A stretch of DNA of 32,369 nt from Burkholderiaceae bacterium (GCA_019751915.1 JAIEMS010000036.1:1-32369); one strand, 5' to 3'. Positions 1-8,103 are shown, counted from the stretch's first letter. The notes: generated by a model not told the origin, from the letters alone. Made by a program: numbers and translations.

Positions 1-23
1 ACAGACCCTGATTCAGAAACGAG

Positions 24-245
24 TTAAATTAACCCCGGACTCCAAAGCCCAGTGCTACTGAAAATGGGGGGACGTCGCTGGCTATTGAAGCTATCGCTTG
101 CCATTATTGTATCTTGCAAATCAATAATGACATCTTCTTCAGGAGATCCATGTAACCCCGGCACATACCTAGAATCATTAGGGTCTAAAGCATCGATTTC
201 TTGAACCATTACGGTGCGAAATTTGCGGAGTTCTTGTTTATCCAT
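24..245 (-). CDS. Hypothetical 73-residue protein, low-GC region
   Basis: A complete small ORF from an ATG at 245 to a TAA at 24. I do not recognise the protein. It is acidic in the middle, with a stretch reading EIDALDPNDSRY and later EEDVIIDLQD, ends in a proline/serine-rich tail, and has no hydrophobic segment or signal peptide. The DNA is clearly richer in A and T than the genes from 706 onward, which suggests acquired DNA. No convincing Shine-Dalgarno sequence precedes the ATG. The open frame ending at 254 lies just upstream on the same strand, 8 nt away, so the two could be an operon remnant such as an effector end plus an immunity-like gene; that is speculation. It may be a real small gene or a chance ORF. 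Confidence 0.4.
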   Translation of the reverse strand: MDKQELRKFRTVMVQEIDALDPNDSRYVPGLHGSPEEDVIIDLQDTIMASDSFNSQRRPPIFSSTGLWSPGLI

Positions 246-705
246 TATTTTGACTATCGTTCAAGGGATTTCCCTAGTATGTCGTAGTTATTACATCCCG
301 CACGATCATAAGGACGATTTTCGAATAAATTAGGTCTGGAATCGTACCAATCCTTCATGAACTGCATCGGTTTTTTCTTTTCAAAGCCGACTGGAGCAGC
401 TGGGAAGTGTACAAAGCAAGGTGGCGCAGCAACGTCTCCTCCAAATCCAAAGAATCCTCAAAGTGGTGGTTCTTGAGAACATCACTGCGAACGCGATGGC
501 CTGCAACCCCCATTCCATGGCACAACTCTGGTACAACCCCATCCAGCACTGCGCCTAAAACTGCCTTACAACAAAGCAGCACGACGCAAAGTTGGATTCA
601 CTGAAACCGCAATGCACTGGCTGCGGCAAATTCCCAGCGGCCCAGTTCCTTTCTAAAATCCCGACACCCGCATTCCGCCGTACCACCCACAGAGCACATC
701 ACCCT
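246..705. other. 460-base stretch with no intact gene; broken frames on both strands
   Basis: Besides the minus-strand fragment at 254-457, the plus strand has a frame open from 361 to a TAA at 556-558 with fairly GC-rich third positions. It reads SRLEQLGSVQSKVAQQRL, then LLQIQRILKVVVLENI, and ends in WYNPIQHCA. It looks like the C-terminal end of a helical protein but follows a stop directly and has no start codon of its own before an internal ATG. The bases 592-705 continue the frame of the EAL-HDOD gene upstream of its likely start and contain a CTGC motif that looks accidental. No terminal inverted repeats of an insertion sequence were seen. The best reading is a decayed accessory region. 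Confidence 0.4.
254..457 (-). pseudogene. Possible C-terminal fragment of an unidentified protein
   Basis: On the minus strand a frame is open from just after a TGA at 458-460 down to a TAG at 254-256, 67 codons before the stop. Its end reads like real protein: FEKKKPMQFMKDWYDSRP, then NLFENRPYDRAGCNNYDILG. There is no good start: the first ATG lies about 38 codons from the end and another three codons later (358). The N-terminal part is therefore missing, or the frame broke near 460. The base composition is low in GC like the neighbouring 24-245 ORF. I cannot name the family. It could equally be a short free-standing ORF beginning at 358. Confidence 0.25.
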
Positions 706-1974
706 ATGTCGAGCACTTCCGTCACCGGGCTATCTTCCGCCCCTCCAGCTTCTACCCCCGCCGCAGGCGCGCCCATGATTGCCCGCCAAGCCATCGTCAA
801 TGCACAGCACGTCGTGGTCGGCTACGAACTGTTCAACCGCTCCCGCACTGGCCCAGGCCACACAGCTGCCACCGATGTGGCGCTGGTGTTTACCGCCCTC
901 TCCCACGCCGGTAGCGATGAGTTGGTTGGTAAAAAGCGCATGTTCGTCAATTGCACCCACGAGAGCTTGGTCGGTGGGCATTTGGAGTTGATTGATCCCG
1001 ACAAAGTGGCGCTAGAGATCCCTCCTTTGGCGCACACCAGCGCCGAAGAAGTTGCCATGCGCACGCCCACCTTGGCGGCCCTGCGCAAGCGCGGATTTCA
1101 TTTGGTCTTTAACCACACTGTGCTCGAAGCAGCCTACGCTGCTTGGTTGCCATTGGCCGACTACATCAAACTCGACTTATCGGTGCTAGCCCCTGACCAG
1201 CTGGCCGTGCTCATCAGCTATGCCCAGCGCCATTCGCACGCTGCCTTGGTGGCAGAAAAGGTTGAAACTGCCCAGCAGTACGACATGGTTTCGAGCTACG
1301 GGGTACAACTGTTCCAAGGCTATTGGTTCGCCCGCCCTGCGCTGGTGCAAGCCAAATTGGTCTCGCCAGTGCAGAGCAGCATTTTGGAGCTGATTAATTT
1401 AGTGCGCAAACAAGCCAGCACCGAAGAAATTGAAGAAGTACTGAAGAAAGATGCTGGACTGGCCTTCAACCTGATGCGCCTGATCAACTCCTCGGGGTTT
1501 GGGCTGTCGCGCGAGATCACCTCGTTTCGCCAAGCGGTGATGCTGATGGGCCTGAAAAAGCTGTTTCGCTGGGCTGCGCTGTTGCTGACAGCCTCGCGCA
1601 CCGGCGGCACACCACCGGCGGTTGGACAGACGGCGGTGGTGCGGGGCCGAATGATGGAGTTATTGGCCCTAGAGACCATGCCCGCTGAAGAGGCCGATCA
1701 GGCTTTTGTGGCTGGGATTTTCTCGCTGCTCGACACCATGCTGAACATGCCAATGACCGATGCGTTGAGACTGCTGAGTGTGCCGCCTATTGTCGAGGCT
1801 GCACTGCTGCACCGCGAAGGCATCTTGGGCCACCTGCTGAGTTTGGCCGAGGCTTGCGAATCGGGCGACGATGCCGCCTTTGATCGCGCTGCAACCGACC
1901 TGCGCTTGAGCAGCCAGCAAATCAATATCGCCCACCTGCATGCGTTGGCGTGGGCCGACCATATTGGTAACTGA
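706..1974 (+). CDS. EAL-HDOD signalling protein, copy 1 (YuxH family)
   Basis: A 422-residue protein with an N-terminal degenerate EAL domain (about residues 20-205) and a C-terminal HDOD domain (about 215-400). The EAL signature position reads GYELFNRS, and later blocks read DYIKLDLS, LVAEKVET and LFQGYWFARP. These match the YuxH type, which lacks the full set of metal-binding acidic residues, so c-di-GMP hydrolysis is unlikely and a protein-protein signalling role is inferred. The HDOD block contains LMRLINSSGFGLSREITSFR. The frame is open upstream to 592, but the ATG at 706 gives an N-terminus MSSTSV matching the MSSTPD start of the paralogue at 2038, so 706 is preferred. Neither start has a clear ribosome binding site. 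The gene is the first of a tandem duplicate pair 63 bp apart. Confidence 0.85.
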   Translation: MSSTSVTGLSSAPPASTPAAGAPMIARQAIVNAQHVVVGYELFNRSRTGPGHTAATDVALVFTALSHAGSDELVGKKRMFVNCTHESLVGGHLELIDPDKVALEIPPLAHTSAEEVAMRTPTLAALRKRGFHLVFNHTVLEAAYAAWLPLADYIKLDLSVLAPDQLAVLISYAQRHSHAALVAEKVETAQQYDMVSSYGVQLFQGYWFARPALVQAKLVSPVQSSILELINLVRKQASTEEIEEVLKKDAGLAFNLMRLINSSGFGLSREITSFRQAVMLMGLKKLFRWAALLLTASRTGGTPPAVGQTAVVRGRMMELLALETMPAEEADQAFVAGIFSLLDTMLNMPMTDALRLLSVPPIVEAALLHREGILGHLLSLAEACESGDDAAFDRAATDLRLSSQQINIAHLHALAWADHIGN

Positions 1975-2037
1975 TGGATACACGGCCAGTGCACGCATCG
2001 CTCCTAAAATCCATGGCACACCATTTCGCTGCACCCC

Positions 2038-3318
2038 ATGTCTAGTACCCCTGACCCATCCGTCGCTCCTTCATCTGCAACCCCCCAAAGTCCTGAAGCC
2101 GACAACTTGGTTCCGATCGCACGCCAAGCGATCGTGGACAAGGATCGTGCCGTTTTTGGTTACGAGTTGTTTGACCGTTCCACCTCGATCCATGCCCACA
2201 GTGCCGACAGCGATGCCGCGTTGCTGTTCAATGCGCTGTCGTATGCTGGAACGGAGTCGCTGGTCGGGCAAAAATTGGTGTTTATCAACTGCACCCACGA
2301 CGGCCTGACGGGGGGGCATCTGGAGCTGATTCACCCTGACAAGGTGGTGTTAGAAGTGCCCGCGCTTGCACCCCATGCCAGCGCCTTAGACATTGAGGCC
2401 AGTGCGGTGGTGTTGGCAAGCCTGCGTCGGCGCGGGTTTCGCTTGGCTTTTAGCCAAGAGGTGCTGTGCCCACAGTACGCCCCGTGGTTCGATCTGGCTG
2501 GATTCATCAAGATGGATTTGACAGCATTTGCGCTCGAGCAAGCACCGGCTTTGGTCAAGTTCTCGCGCACGCACACGATGGCGCACTTAGTGGCCGAGAA
2601 GGTCGAAACCGAAGAGCAGCACAAGTACATGTTTGACTTGGGTGTGCGGCTGTTCCAAGGCTATTTGTTTGCCAAGCCCGCATTGATTCAGGCACAGACG
2701 GTACGGCCCGCACAAGCGACCATCCTGCATCTGATCAGTATGGTGCGCCAACAGGCCAACATCAGCGACATTGAGGAGTTGCTGAAAAAAGACCCGACAC
2801 TGTCGTTTAATTTGCTGCGCTTTATCAATTCTTCGGGCTTTGGTTTGTCGTGCGAGATCACCTCGTTTCGCCATGCGGTGATGATTTTGGGGCCGAAAAA
2901 GCTGTTTCGCTGGGCTTCGCTGCTGCTGACGACTTCGCGGGCCGGTGGCTCGCCGCCGGTCGTGGGCACCACAGCCGTGGTGCGTGGACGGCTGATGGAG
3001 CTGCTGGCTGCCGAGATGATGTCGCCCGAAGAGTGCGACAACGCTTTTGTCGTCGGGGTGTTCTCCTTGCTGGATGTCATGCTGGGCATGCCACTGGACA
3101 AAGCCCTCGAAGCGGTGGCGCTGCCGCAAACGGTGGTCGATGCACTGCTGCACAACACCGGCCCTTTCGCCCCGTTTTTGGCCCTGACCAAAGCCTGCGA
3201 AAGCGGCGACGATGCCGCCTTTGCCTTCAATGCCGATGACCTGCACCTGTCCAACCGTCAAGTCAATTGGGCGCATTTACAGGCTCTGGCCTGGGCTGAG
3301 GGCCTGAGCGAGTCCTAA
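2038..3318 (+). CDS. EAL-HDOD signalling protein, copy 2 (YuxH family)
   Basis: A 426-residue paralogue of the preceding gene with the same order: degenerate EAL domain (GYELFDRS, FIKMDLTAF, LVAEKVETEEQ, LFQGYLFAKP), then HDOD (LLRFINSSGFGLSCEITSFR). Similarity runs over the whole length with long identical runs, which indicates tandem gene duplication. Differences cluster in the proline-rich N-terminus and the helix after LVAEKVET. As in copy 1 the EAL catalytic residues are incomplete, so a regulatory, non-enzymatic role is inferred. In related bacteria such proteins act in motility, surface behaviour or stress responses; nothing here says which. A terminator hairpin follows the stop by a few bases. 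The ATG start at 2038 is the only good one near the conserved N-terminus. Confidence 0.87.
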   Translation: MSSTPDPSVAPSSATPQSPEADNLVPIARQAIVDKDRAVFGYELFDRSTSIHAHSADSDAALLFNALSYAGTESLVGQKLVFINCTHDGLTGGHLELIHPDKVVLEVPALAPHASALDIEASAVVLASLRRRGFRLAFSQEVLCPQYAPWFDLAGFIKMDLTAFALEQAPALVKFSRTHTMAHLVAEKVETEEQHKYMFDLGVRLFQGYLFAKPALIQAQTVRPAQATILHLISMVRQQANISDIEELLKKDPTLSFNLLRFINSSGFGLSCEITSFRHAVMILGPKKLFRWASLLLTTSRAGGSPPVVGTTAVVRGRLMELLAAEMMSPEECDNAFVVGVFSLLDVMLGMPLDKALEAVALPQTVVDALLHNTGPFAPFLALTKACESGDDAAFAFNADDLHLSNRQVNWAHLQALAWAEGLSES

Positions 3319-3321
3319 CAA

Positions 3322-3354
3322 AAAGCCCCACCAACAAACTGCTGGCGGGGCTTT
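3322..3354. terminator. Bidirectional rho-independent terminator
   Basis: AAAGCCCC at 3322-3329 pairs with GGGGCTTT at 3347-3354 around a 17-nt loop. Read on the minus strand, the stem is followed by TTTTTGTTA, a good U-tract for the macrodomain gene. On the plus strand GGGTGTTTTG follows, a weaker tail serving the EAL-HDOD pair. Confidence 0.75.
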
Positions 3355-3399
3355 GGGTGTTTTGTCACAGCACCCGGGCGGGTGCCGGTGCGGGCTACA

Positions 3400-3906
3400 T
3401 TAACCGAGCTTCTCGTCGGCTTGCACCCCTGCGTGGTAAACCTCGTAAATGATGACTGGAACACCCAGACCACCCAGATACTGCTGGATCAAGGGCTTGA
3501 CATCCGCCCATTCCAAGCCGCCCACGCCCGTCGCCAGGCAGGGCAGGGCGATGCTCTTGATGCCTTCTTTTTGGACATATTGCGCCAGCGCTTTGAGCGC
3601 GTGACCGACGTTTTCAAGCGTAGCTTTACCGGGCTTGGCCGCTGGGCCTTCGCCACGCATGTCTTGCGTCAGCAGGTTGACGATGCCGCGTGTTTTGCCT
3701 TCTGCATCCACACCAGCCCAAGCCCAGATGCTGCCAGCGGGCAATGCGTGCGACTTCGTGGCGTGGCGGTAATCGCGCACCAACGACGGCCAGCGCTCGC
3801 GCAGAGCCAGTGCCAAACCGCTGTCAAAGTGGTCGTGCGTGGCAATGCCGTGGGCAATGACCTGGGCATGGGTCAGCAAAATGTCGCCTTCAACTTCACG
3901 GATCAT
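3400..3906 (-). CDS. Macrodomain protein (ADP-ribose-binding)
   Basis: A 168-residue protein that is essentially a single macrodomain. It begins MIREVEGDILLTHAQVIAHG, as macrodomains of the ALC1/TARG1-DarG type do. It then has an acidic/histidine turn (THDHFDSGLALALRERWP), the phrase GIVNLLTQD, and the glycine-rich loop LPCLATGVGGLEW that would hold the ADP-ribose diphosphate. Family members bind ADP-ribose or remove it from proteins or nucleic acids. No DarT-like toxin gene lies beside it, so a stand-alone repair or metabolite role is more likely than an antitoxin role. The frame extends upstream to 3957, but the ATG at 3906 is preceded by AAGGAAAA at proper spacing. It is divergent from the AEC permease gene and ends at the terminator near 3350. 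Confidence 0.82.
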   Translation of the reverse strand: MIREVEGDILLTHAQVIAHGIATHDHFDSGLALALRERWPSLVRDYRHATKSHALPAGSIWAWAGVDAEGKTRGIVNLLTQDMRGEGPAAKPGKATLENVGHALKALAQYVQKEGIKSIALPCLATGVGGLEWADVKPLIQQYLGGLGVPVIIYEVYHAGVQADEKLG

Positions 3907-4033
3907 ATTTTTTCCTTTTTCGAGCTTGCAATAGACCCCGATCACACCCGTAAGCAAGACCGGGGCGATGAACCTTGTGGCTCAGTGAACACTATAGCGG
4001 TTTGTTGGGCCTGCACACGCTATCCTCCTGCCC

Positions 4034-4939
4034 GTGAATTACGCACAACTCCTCTTTCCCGATTTTTCGCTGATTTTGTCTGGCTACTTGATTTGCCGCT
4101 ACACGGCCCTCAACCGCACGGTCTGGCAACCGGTCGAGAGCTTGGTTTACTACCTGCTGTTTCCGGTGCTGCTGTTTCAGTCCATTGTCAAAAGCCCTAT
4201 TGACTTGGGCGCAGCCTCGGGCTTGATGGCAGCGGGCCTGATGACCGGGCTGGGTGCGGTTGCGCTGGCCTATTCTCTACCGCATCTGCCGTGGTTGGGC
4301 CAGCGCGTGGATGTGCGTGACCACGCCGCCAGCGCACAGGTGGCCATTCGTTTTAATTCGTTCATTGGTTTGGCCATTGCCGAGCGGCTGGCAGGCAGCC
4401 AAGGTTTGCTGATGATTGCAGTGTTGATTGGGGTTTGCGTTCCGCTGTTCAATGTGGCGGCTGTCTGGCCGATGGCCCGCCACGGGCGGCACAATTTTGT
4501 GCGTGAGCTGCTGCGCAATCCGCTTATTTTGGCCACGGCCTCGGGGTTGATGGCGAATTTGCTGGGATTTCATATTCCGAGTTGGCTTGAGCCGAGCGTG
4601 GCACGTATCAGTGCGGCTTCGCTGGCGCTGGGGCTGATGACAGCGGGTGCGGGCATGCAGTTTGGGCTGTTGGCACGCGGCAAGCTGCTGTCGCTATCGG
4701 TTCTGAGTATTCGCCACATTGCACAGCCGCTGCTGGCTTGGGCCACGGCCACTTGGCTGGGGCTGGATGCGACACAAACGACGGTGCTGTTGGCGTTCTC
4801 GGCTTTACCGACTGCATCGAGTTGCTACGTGCTGGCAGCGCGCATGGGCTACAACGGGCCGTATGTGGCCGCGTTGGTCACGCTCTCGACCTTGCTGGGG
4901 CTGGTCAGTTTGCCGTTTGCCTTGGGCGTTTTGCGCTGA
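4034..4939 (+). CDS. AEC-family permease (auxin efflux carrier-like)
   Basis: A 301-residue integral membrane protein with about ten hydrophobic segments spread over its whole length. It fits the AEC (auxin efflux carrier) family, whose bacterial members export or exchange small carboxylates such as malate, malonate or lactate; the substrate here is unknown. Recognisable family features are the N-terminal FPDFSLILSGYL helix, ESLVYYLLFPVLLF in the second segment, the polar RFNSFIG turn, the central hydrophilic loop around MARHGRHNFVRELLRNP, and the final ALPTASSCYVLAARMGY block. The start is GTG at 4034; no strong ribosome binding site precedes it. It is divergent from the macrodomain gene across about 127 bp. 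A dispersed repeat copy lies immediately downstream. Confidence 0.85.
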   Translation: MNYAQLLFPDFSLILSGYLICRYTALNRTVWQPVESLVYYLLFPVLLFQSIVKSPIDLGAASGLMAAGLMTGLGAVALAYSLPHLPWLGQRVDVRDHAASAQVAIRFNSFIGLAIAERLAGSQGLLMIAVLIGVCVPLFNVAAVWPMARHGRHNFVRELLRNPLILATASGLMANLLGFHIPSWLEPSVARISAASLALGLMTAGAGMQFGLLARGKLLSLSVLSIRHIAQPLLAWATATWLGLDATQTTVLLAFSALPTASSCYVLAARMGYNGPYVAALVTLSTLLGLVSLPFALGVLR

Positions 4940-4950
4940 AAACTGCTCTT

Positions 4951-5000
4951 ATTTTAATAGCTTACAGTGCTTACCCATCAAGGGCTACACACTGTTTTAA
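4951..5000 (+). repeat. Dispersed repeat, copy A (queG 3' end)
   Basis: ATTTTAATAGCT, then 16 nt, then CAAGGGCTACAC, followed by a TTTTAA end. The repeat supplies the TAA stop of queG (4997-4999, minus strand) and fills the gap to the AEC gene. It shares block sequence and exact spacing with the copies in lpxK, the asparaginase gene, upstream of prfB and upstream of ybaK. Confidence 0.65.
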
Positions 5001-6085
5001 CCACAATTTTGTGCCAAAGCCCATGCTACGTGCTCACGCACCAGTGCGCTTTCGTGCTCGGCCCGCGACTGCAATGCAGCTTGAATAGTGCTATCACCAG
5101 TAGCGCGCAGCGCATTACCCAGCGCCACGGCCACATTGCGCAGCCAACGTTCGTGGCCGATGCGCCGAATGGGGCCACCCTCGGTCAAGCGCAGAAAAGT
5201 GGCTTCATCCCAAGCAAACAGGTGTACCAGTTGCTGCCCCGACAGGCCAGCGCGGGCATCAAAATCGGGCAGGGCACTCCTCTGGGCAAATTTGTTCCAC
5301 GGGCACACCAGCTGGCAATCGTCACAGCCGTAAATACGGTTGCCCAACAGGGGCCGCAGTTCGAGCGCAATCGGCCCGGCGTGTTCAATCGTCAGGTACG
5401 AGATGCAGCGGCGCGCATCGACCCGGTAGGGGGCAACGATGGCCTGTGTTGGGCACACATCGAGGCACGCTTGGCAGCTACCACAATGGCCACTGACGCT
5501 GGCCGTCGGCTCTAGCGCCATATCGACATAGATTTCACCCAAAAAGAACATCGACCCAGCCGCGCGGTTCAGCACCAGCGTGTGCTTGCCACGCCAGCCT
5601 TGCCCGCTGCGTTGGGCCAGTTCAGCCTCTAGCACCGGCGCAGAATCGGTAAAGACCCGGTAGCCCAGCGGGCCGACAGCGGCGCTGATCTGGTCGGCGA
5701 GCTTTTGCAAGCGCCCTCGCAGCACCTTGTGGTAGTCGCGCCCCCGGGCATAAACCGACACAATGGCCTCGTGCGGGCGCTCTAAGCGCGCTAATTCAAC
5801 CCCTTGCCAACCGCCGGGGGTATCGGCAACTGTGTGACGGGGCAAATAATCGAGCCGAGCGGTAATCACGCTGACGGTGCCGGGCACCAGCTCGGCGGGG
5901 CGGGCACGCTTGAGTCCGTGCGCGGCCATGTAGTGCATTTCACCCTGAAAGCCGTGGGCTAACCACTGGAGTAATCCGGGTTCTGCCGAGGACAAATCAA
6001 CACCGGCCACGCCAATTTGGGACAATCCCAGATCGCGCGCCCACTGCTGAATTTGAGGAACGAGTTGACTGCTACAAACCACCAT
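4997..6085 (-). CDS. queG: Epoxyqueuosine reductase
   Basis: A 362-residue protein of the QueG family, which uses cobalamin and two 4Fe-4S clusters to reduce epoxyqueuosine to queuosine in the wobble position of GUN tRNAs in the cytoplasm. The first ferredoxin-like cluster motif is CGSCQACLDVCPTQAI and the second is YGCDDCQLVCPWN. C-terminal HEAT-like helices follow (RWLRNVAVALGNALRATGD). The N-terminal block has RPAELVPGTVSVITARLDYL, typical of the cobalamin-binding part. The ORF is open upstream to 6490, but family members begin near the ATG at 6085 (MVVCSSQLVPQIQQWARDLG). The gene is divergent from tsaE and their 5' ends overlap if tsaE starts at 6065. The stop codon lies inside a dispersed repeat. 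Confidence 0.93.
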   Translation of the reverse strand: MVVCSSQLVPQIQQWARDLGLSQIGVAGVDLSSAEPGLLQWLAHGFQGEMHYMAAHGLKRARPAELVPGTVSVITARLDYLPRHTVADTPGGWQGVELARLERPHEAIVSVYARGRDYHKVLRGRLQKLADQISAAVGPLGYRVFTDSAPVLEAELAQRSGQGWRGKHTLVLNRAAGSMFFLGEIYVDMALEPTASVSGHCGSCQACLDVCPTQAIVAPYRVDARRCISYLTIEHAGPIALELRPLLGNRIYGCDDCQLVCPWNKFAQRSALPDFDARAGLSGQQLVHLFAWDEATFLRLTEGGPIRRIGHERWLRNVAVALGNALRATGDSTIQAALQSRAEHESALVREHVAWALAQNCG

Positions 6086-6580
6086 CGCCCTATTGTAGAA
6101 AGCGCCCCATCCGGGTGCCTGCGCCAATGCACTTGGCTGACCGAGGACGACACCGCTGCTTTTGCCCAAAACTTGGCAGCCCAGCCTGCGCTGGCCGATG
6201 CTTTTATCACCCTGCACGGCGACTTGGGGGCCGGTAAAACCACGCTGGTGCGCCACTTGCTGCGCGCACTCGGGGTGCAAGGGCGCATTAAAAGCCCGAC
6301 CTACGCCGTGGTCGAGCCTCACCAAGCGCCCGATCTGAGCATCTGGCATTTTGATTTTTACCGCTTCGATGACCCACGCGAGTGGGAAGATGCCGGGTTT
6401 CGGGATATTTTCGCCAGCCCCGGCTTGAAGCTGGCCGAGTGGCCCGAAAACGCTGCCGCACTGATTCCGACCGCCGATCTGGCTGTCCACCTAGAAGCCC
6501 TCGACGACACAGCCCGGCGCGCTACCCTGCACGCGCACACGGCCTTAGGCCGCACCGTGCTGCAAGGAGTGTGCCCATGA
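6065..6580 (+). CDS. tsaE: tRNA threonylcarbamoyladenosine synthesis ATPase TsaE
   Basis: TsaE (YjeE) is the small ATPase that drives turnover of the TsaB-TsaC-TsaD system making t6A37 in ANN-decoding tRNAs. The Walker A motif is GDLGAGKTTLVR, followed by the family block IKSPTYAVVEPH, HFDFYRFDDPREWEDAGF and the ending phrase LKLAEWPENA. No ATG is available upstream of the conserved region. The TTG at 6065 has GAGG six bases before it and gives 171 residues; another TTG at 6017 is possible. With the 6065 start the gene overlaps the divergent queG start by 21 bp. It ends in an ATGA overlap with amiC, so the two are translationally coupled, as in many betaproteobacteria. Confidence 0.9.
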   Translation: MTATNHHRPIVESAPSGCLRQCTWLTEDDTAAFAQNLAAQPALADAFITLHGDLGAGKTTLVRHLLRALGVQGRIKSPTYAVVEPHQAPDLSIWHFDFYRFDDPREWEDAGFRDIFASPGLKLAEWPENAAALIPTADLAVHLEALDDTARRATLHAHTALGRTVLQGVCP

Positions 6581-8073
6581 GCCGCACTCCCTCTGTCGAT
6601 ACGGCAGCGCCGACCCTGTACGCCCCCACCCGGCGCACATTGCTGCAAAGCGGCAGCTTGGTGCTTTTGCTGGGCGCACAGCACATTGCCCACGGTGCCA
6701 GCATCGTGGCCGTGCGGGTCTGGCCTGCGCCCGAGTATTCGCGCGTCACCATCGAGTCCGATAGCAAACTCACCACCAAACAGTTTTTTGTTACCACACC
6801 ACCACGATTGGCGCTGGACATTGAGGGCATTGACCTCAGCCCAGCGCTGCGCGAGCTGGTCGCCAAAGTGCGGGCCGATGACCCCAACATTGCCGGAATC
6901 CGCGTCGGCCAAAACTCCCCCGGCGTAGTGCGGCTGGTGATTGACCTCAAACAAGCGGCCAAACCACAGGTTTTCACCCTGCCCCCGGTGTCGGCCTACG
7001 GCCACCGGCTGGTGCTTGATTTGTACCCGGCTGCGCCCGTCGATCCGCTCGAAGCGCTGATTTCCGAGCGCCTGAAAGACCGTACGCCCGCGACGGCCAG
7101 CACCGCAACCGCCAGCGCAGCCCCAACGCCTGCACCCGCGCCCCGGCCCACAGCATCGGGGGTTAAACCGACCAAGGCCGCCAGCACAGCGGTCGATCCT
7201 TTGGGTGAACTGATCGCCGAACGCGCCGTTCCACCGCGCGACACGGGCCGCCCGGCACCCGCACCAGCGCCTACGCCACCAGCGCCCCCCGCACCGCCGC
7301 CTCCGGCACCACCCAAGCCCACTGCGACACCCAGCAACGCCAACCACACCGACCGGCTCATCATCGTCGCGCTAGACCCCGGTCATGGTGGCGAAGACCC
7401 CGGTGCCATTGGCCCGAGTGGAACGCGCGAAAAAGATGTGGTGCTGCGCGTCGCCAACTTGCTGCGCGAGCGCATCAATGCCACCACGGTCAGCGGCAAC
7501 CCGATGCGGGCCTACCTGACGCGCGACGGTGATTATTTTGTGCCACTGGGCACGCGGGTGCAAAAGGCGCAGCGGGTGCAGGCAGATTTGTTCATCAGCA
7601 TCCATGCCGACGCTTTCAGTAACCCTGAAGCGCGTGGGGCCAGCGTGTTTGCACTGAGCCAAGGCGCAGCGTCGAGTACCGCAGCACGCTGGTTGGCGAA
7701 CAAAGAAAACCAAGCCGACTTGATTGGTGGCCTCAATGTGCGCGCCAAAGACCAGCACGTACAGCGCGCACTGCTCGATATGAGCACCACCGCGCAAATC
7801 AACGACAGCCTGAAATTGGGCAGCGCGCTGCTTGGGGAAATCAGCAACGTCGGCAAGCTGCACAAACCACGGGTTGAACAAGCCGGGTTTGCCGTGCTCA
7901 AGGCACCCGATATTCCCAGTGTGTTGATCGAGACCGCCTTTATCAGCAACCCCGAAGAAGAATCTAAACTGCGCACCAGCGCCTACCAAGAGCAGCTGGC
8001 CGATGCACTGATGCGCGGCATTACCCACTACTTTGCCAAAAATCCGCCGTTGGCGCGCAGCCGCTCGGTATAG
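6577..8073 (+). CDS. amiC: N-acetylmuramoyl-L-alanine amidase AmiC type
   Basis: A 498-residue periplasmic zinc amidase that cuts the bond between N-acetylmuramic acid and L-alanine, splitting septal murein at division. The N-terminus carries a twin-arginine signal (TRRTLLQSGSLVLLLGA). An AMIN domain (about residues 40-145) targets the protein to septal peptidoglycan. A long proline/alanine-rich linker (about 150-255) precedes the Amidase_3 domain (about 262-490). Zinc-site motifs visible are DPGHGGEDPGAIG, TREKDVVL, FISIHADAF and the catalytic glutamate region VLIETAFISN. The start ATG at 6577 overlaps the tsaE stop and has AAGGAGT upstream. The ORF frame extends back to 6382 but that part is inside tsaE. 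An EnvC/NlpD partner is expected elsewhere. Confidence 0.93.
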   Translation: MSRTPSVDTAAPTLYAPTRRTLLQSGSLVLLLGAQHIAHGASIVAVRVWPAPEYSRVTIESDSKLTTKQFFVTTPPRLALDIEGIDLSPALRELVAKVRADDPNIAGIRVGQNSPGVVRLVIDLKQAAKPQVFTLPPVSAYGHRLVLDLYPAAPVDPLEALISERLKDRTPATASTATASAAPTPAPAPRPTASGVKPTKAASTAVDPLGELIAERAVPPRDTGRPAPAPAPTPPAPPAPPPPAPPKPTATPSNANHTDRLIIVALDPGHGGEDPGAIGPSGTREKDVVLRVANLLRERINATTVSGNPMRAYLTRDGDYFVPLGTRVQKAQRVQADLFISIHADAFSNPEARGASVFALSQGAASSTAARWLANKENQADLIGGLNVRAKDQHVQRALLDMSTTAQINDSLKLGSALLGEISNVGKLHKPRVEQAGFAVLKAPDIPSVLIETAFISNPEEESKLRTSAYQEQLADALMRGITHYFAKNPPLARSRSV

Positions 8074-8087
8074 AGCGCAGTTTGGAT

Positions 8088-8103
8088 GCCCGCGCCAGCG
8101 GGC
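8088..8103. terminator. Weak hairpin between amiC and dedA
   Basis: GCCCGC, loop GCCA, GCGGGC forms a 6-bp GC stem in the 34-bp gap between the convergent genes. Only GGCTTTAG follows on the plus strand, and no T-run is present on the minus side, so termination may be inefficient. Confidence 0.4.

Noticed and set aside
592-705. N-terminal extension of the first EAL-HDOD protein with a CTGC pair
   Set aside because: The paralogue starts at the position equal to 706, and the extension runs into the decayed region, so the cysteines are likely accidental.
2587-3276. Minus-strand frame of 229 codons opposite the second EAL-HDOD gene
   Set aside because: The sense strand is clearly coding and similar to its paralogue; the antisense translation has no features.
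3400-3906. DarTG-type toxin-antitoxin system around the macrodomain protein
   Set aside because: No DarT-like gene lies on either side; the neighbour is a permease and an EAL-HDOD gene.
3382-4203. Plus-strand frame of 273 codons across the macrodomain gene and the AEC start
   Set aside because: It overlaps two genes with clear family identity on other frames; its translation is not protein-like in family terms.
6358-7347. A 329-codon minus-strand frame opposite the amiC linker
   Set aside because: It is very rich in Gly, Arg and Cys, which is the complement of the Pro/Ala linker codons. Not a gene.
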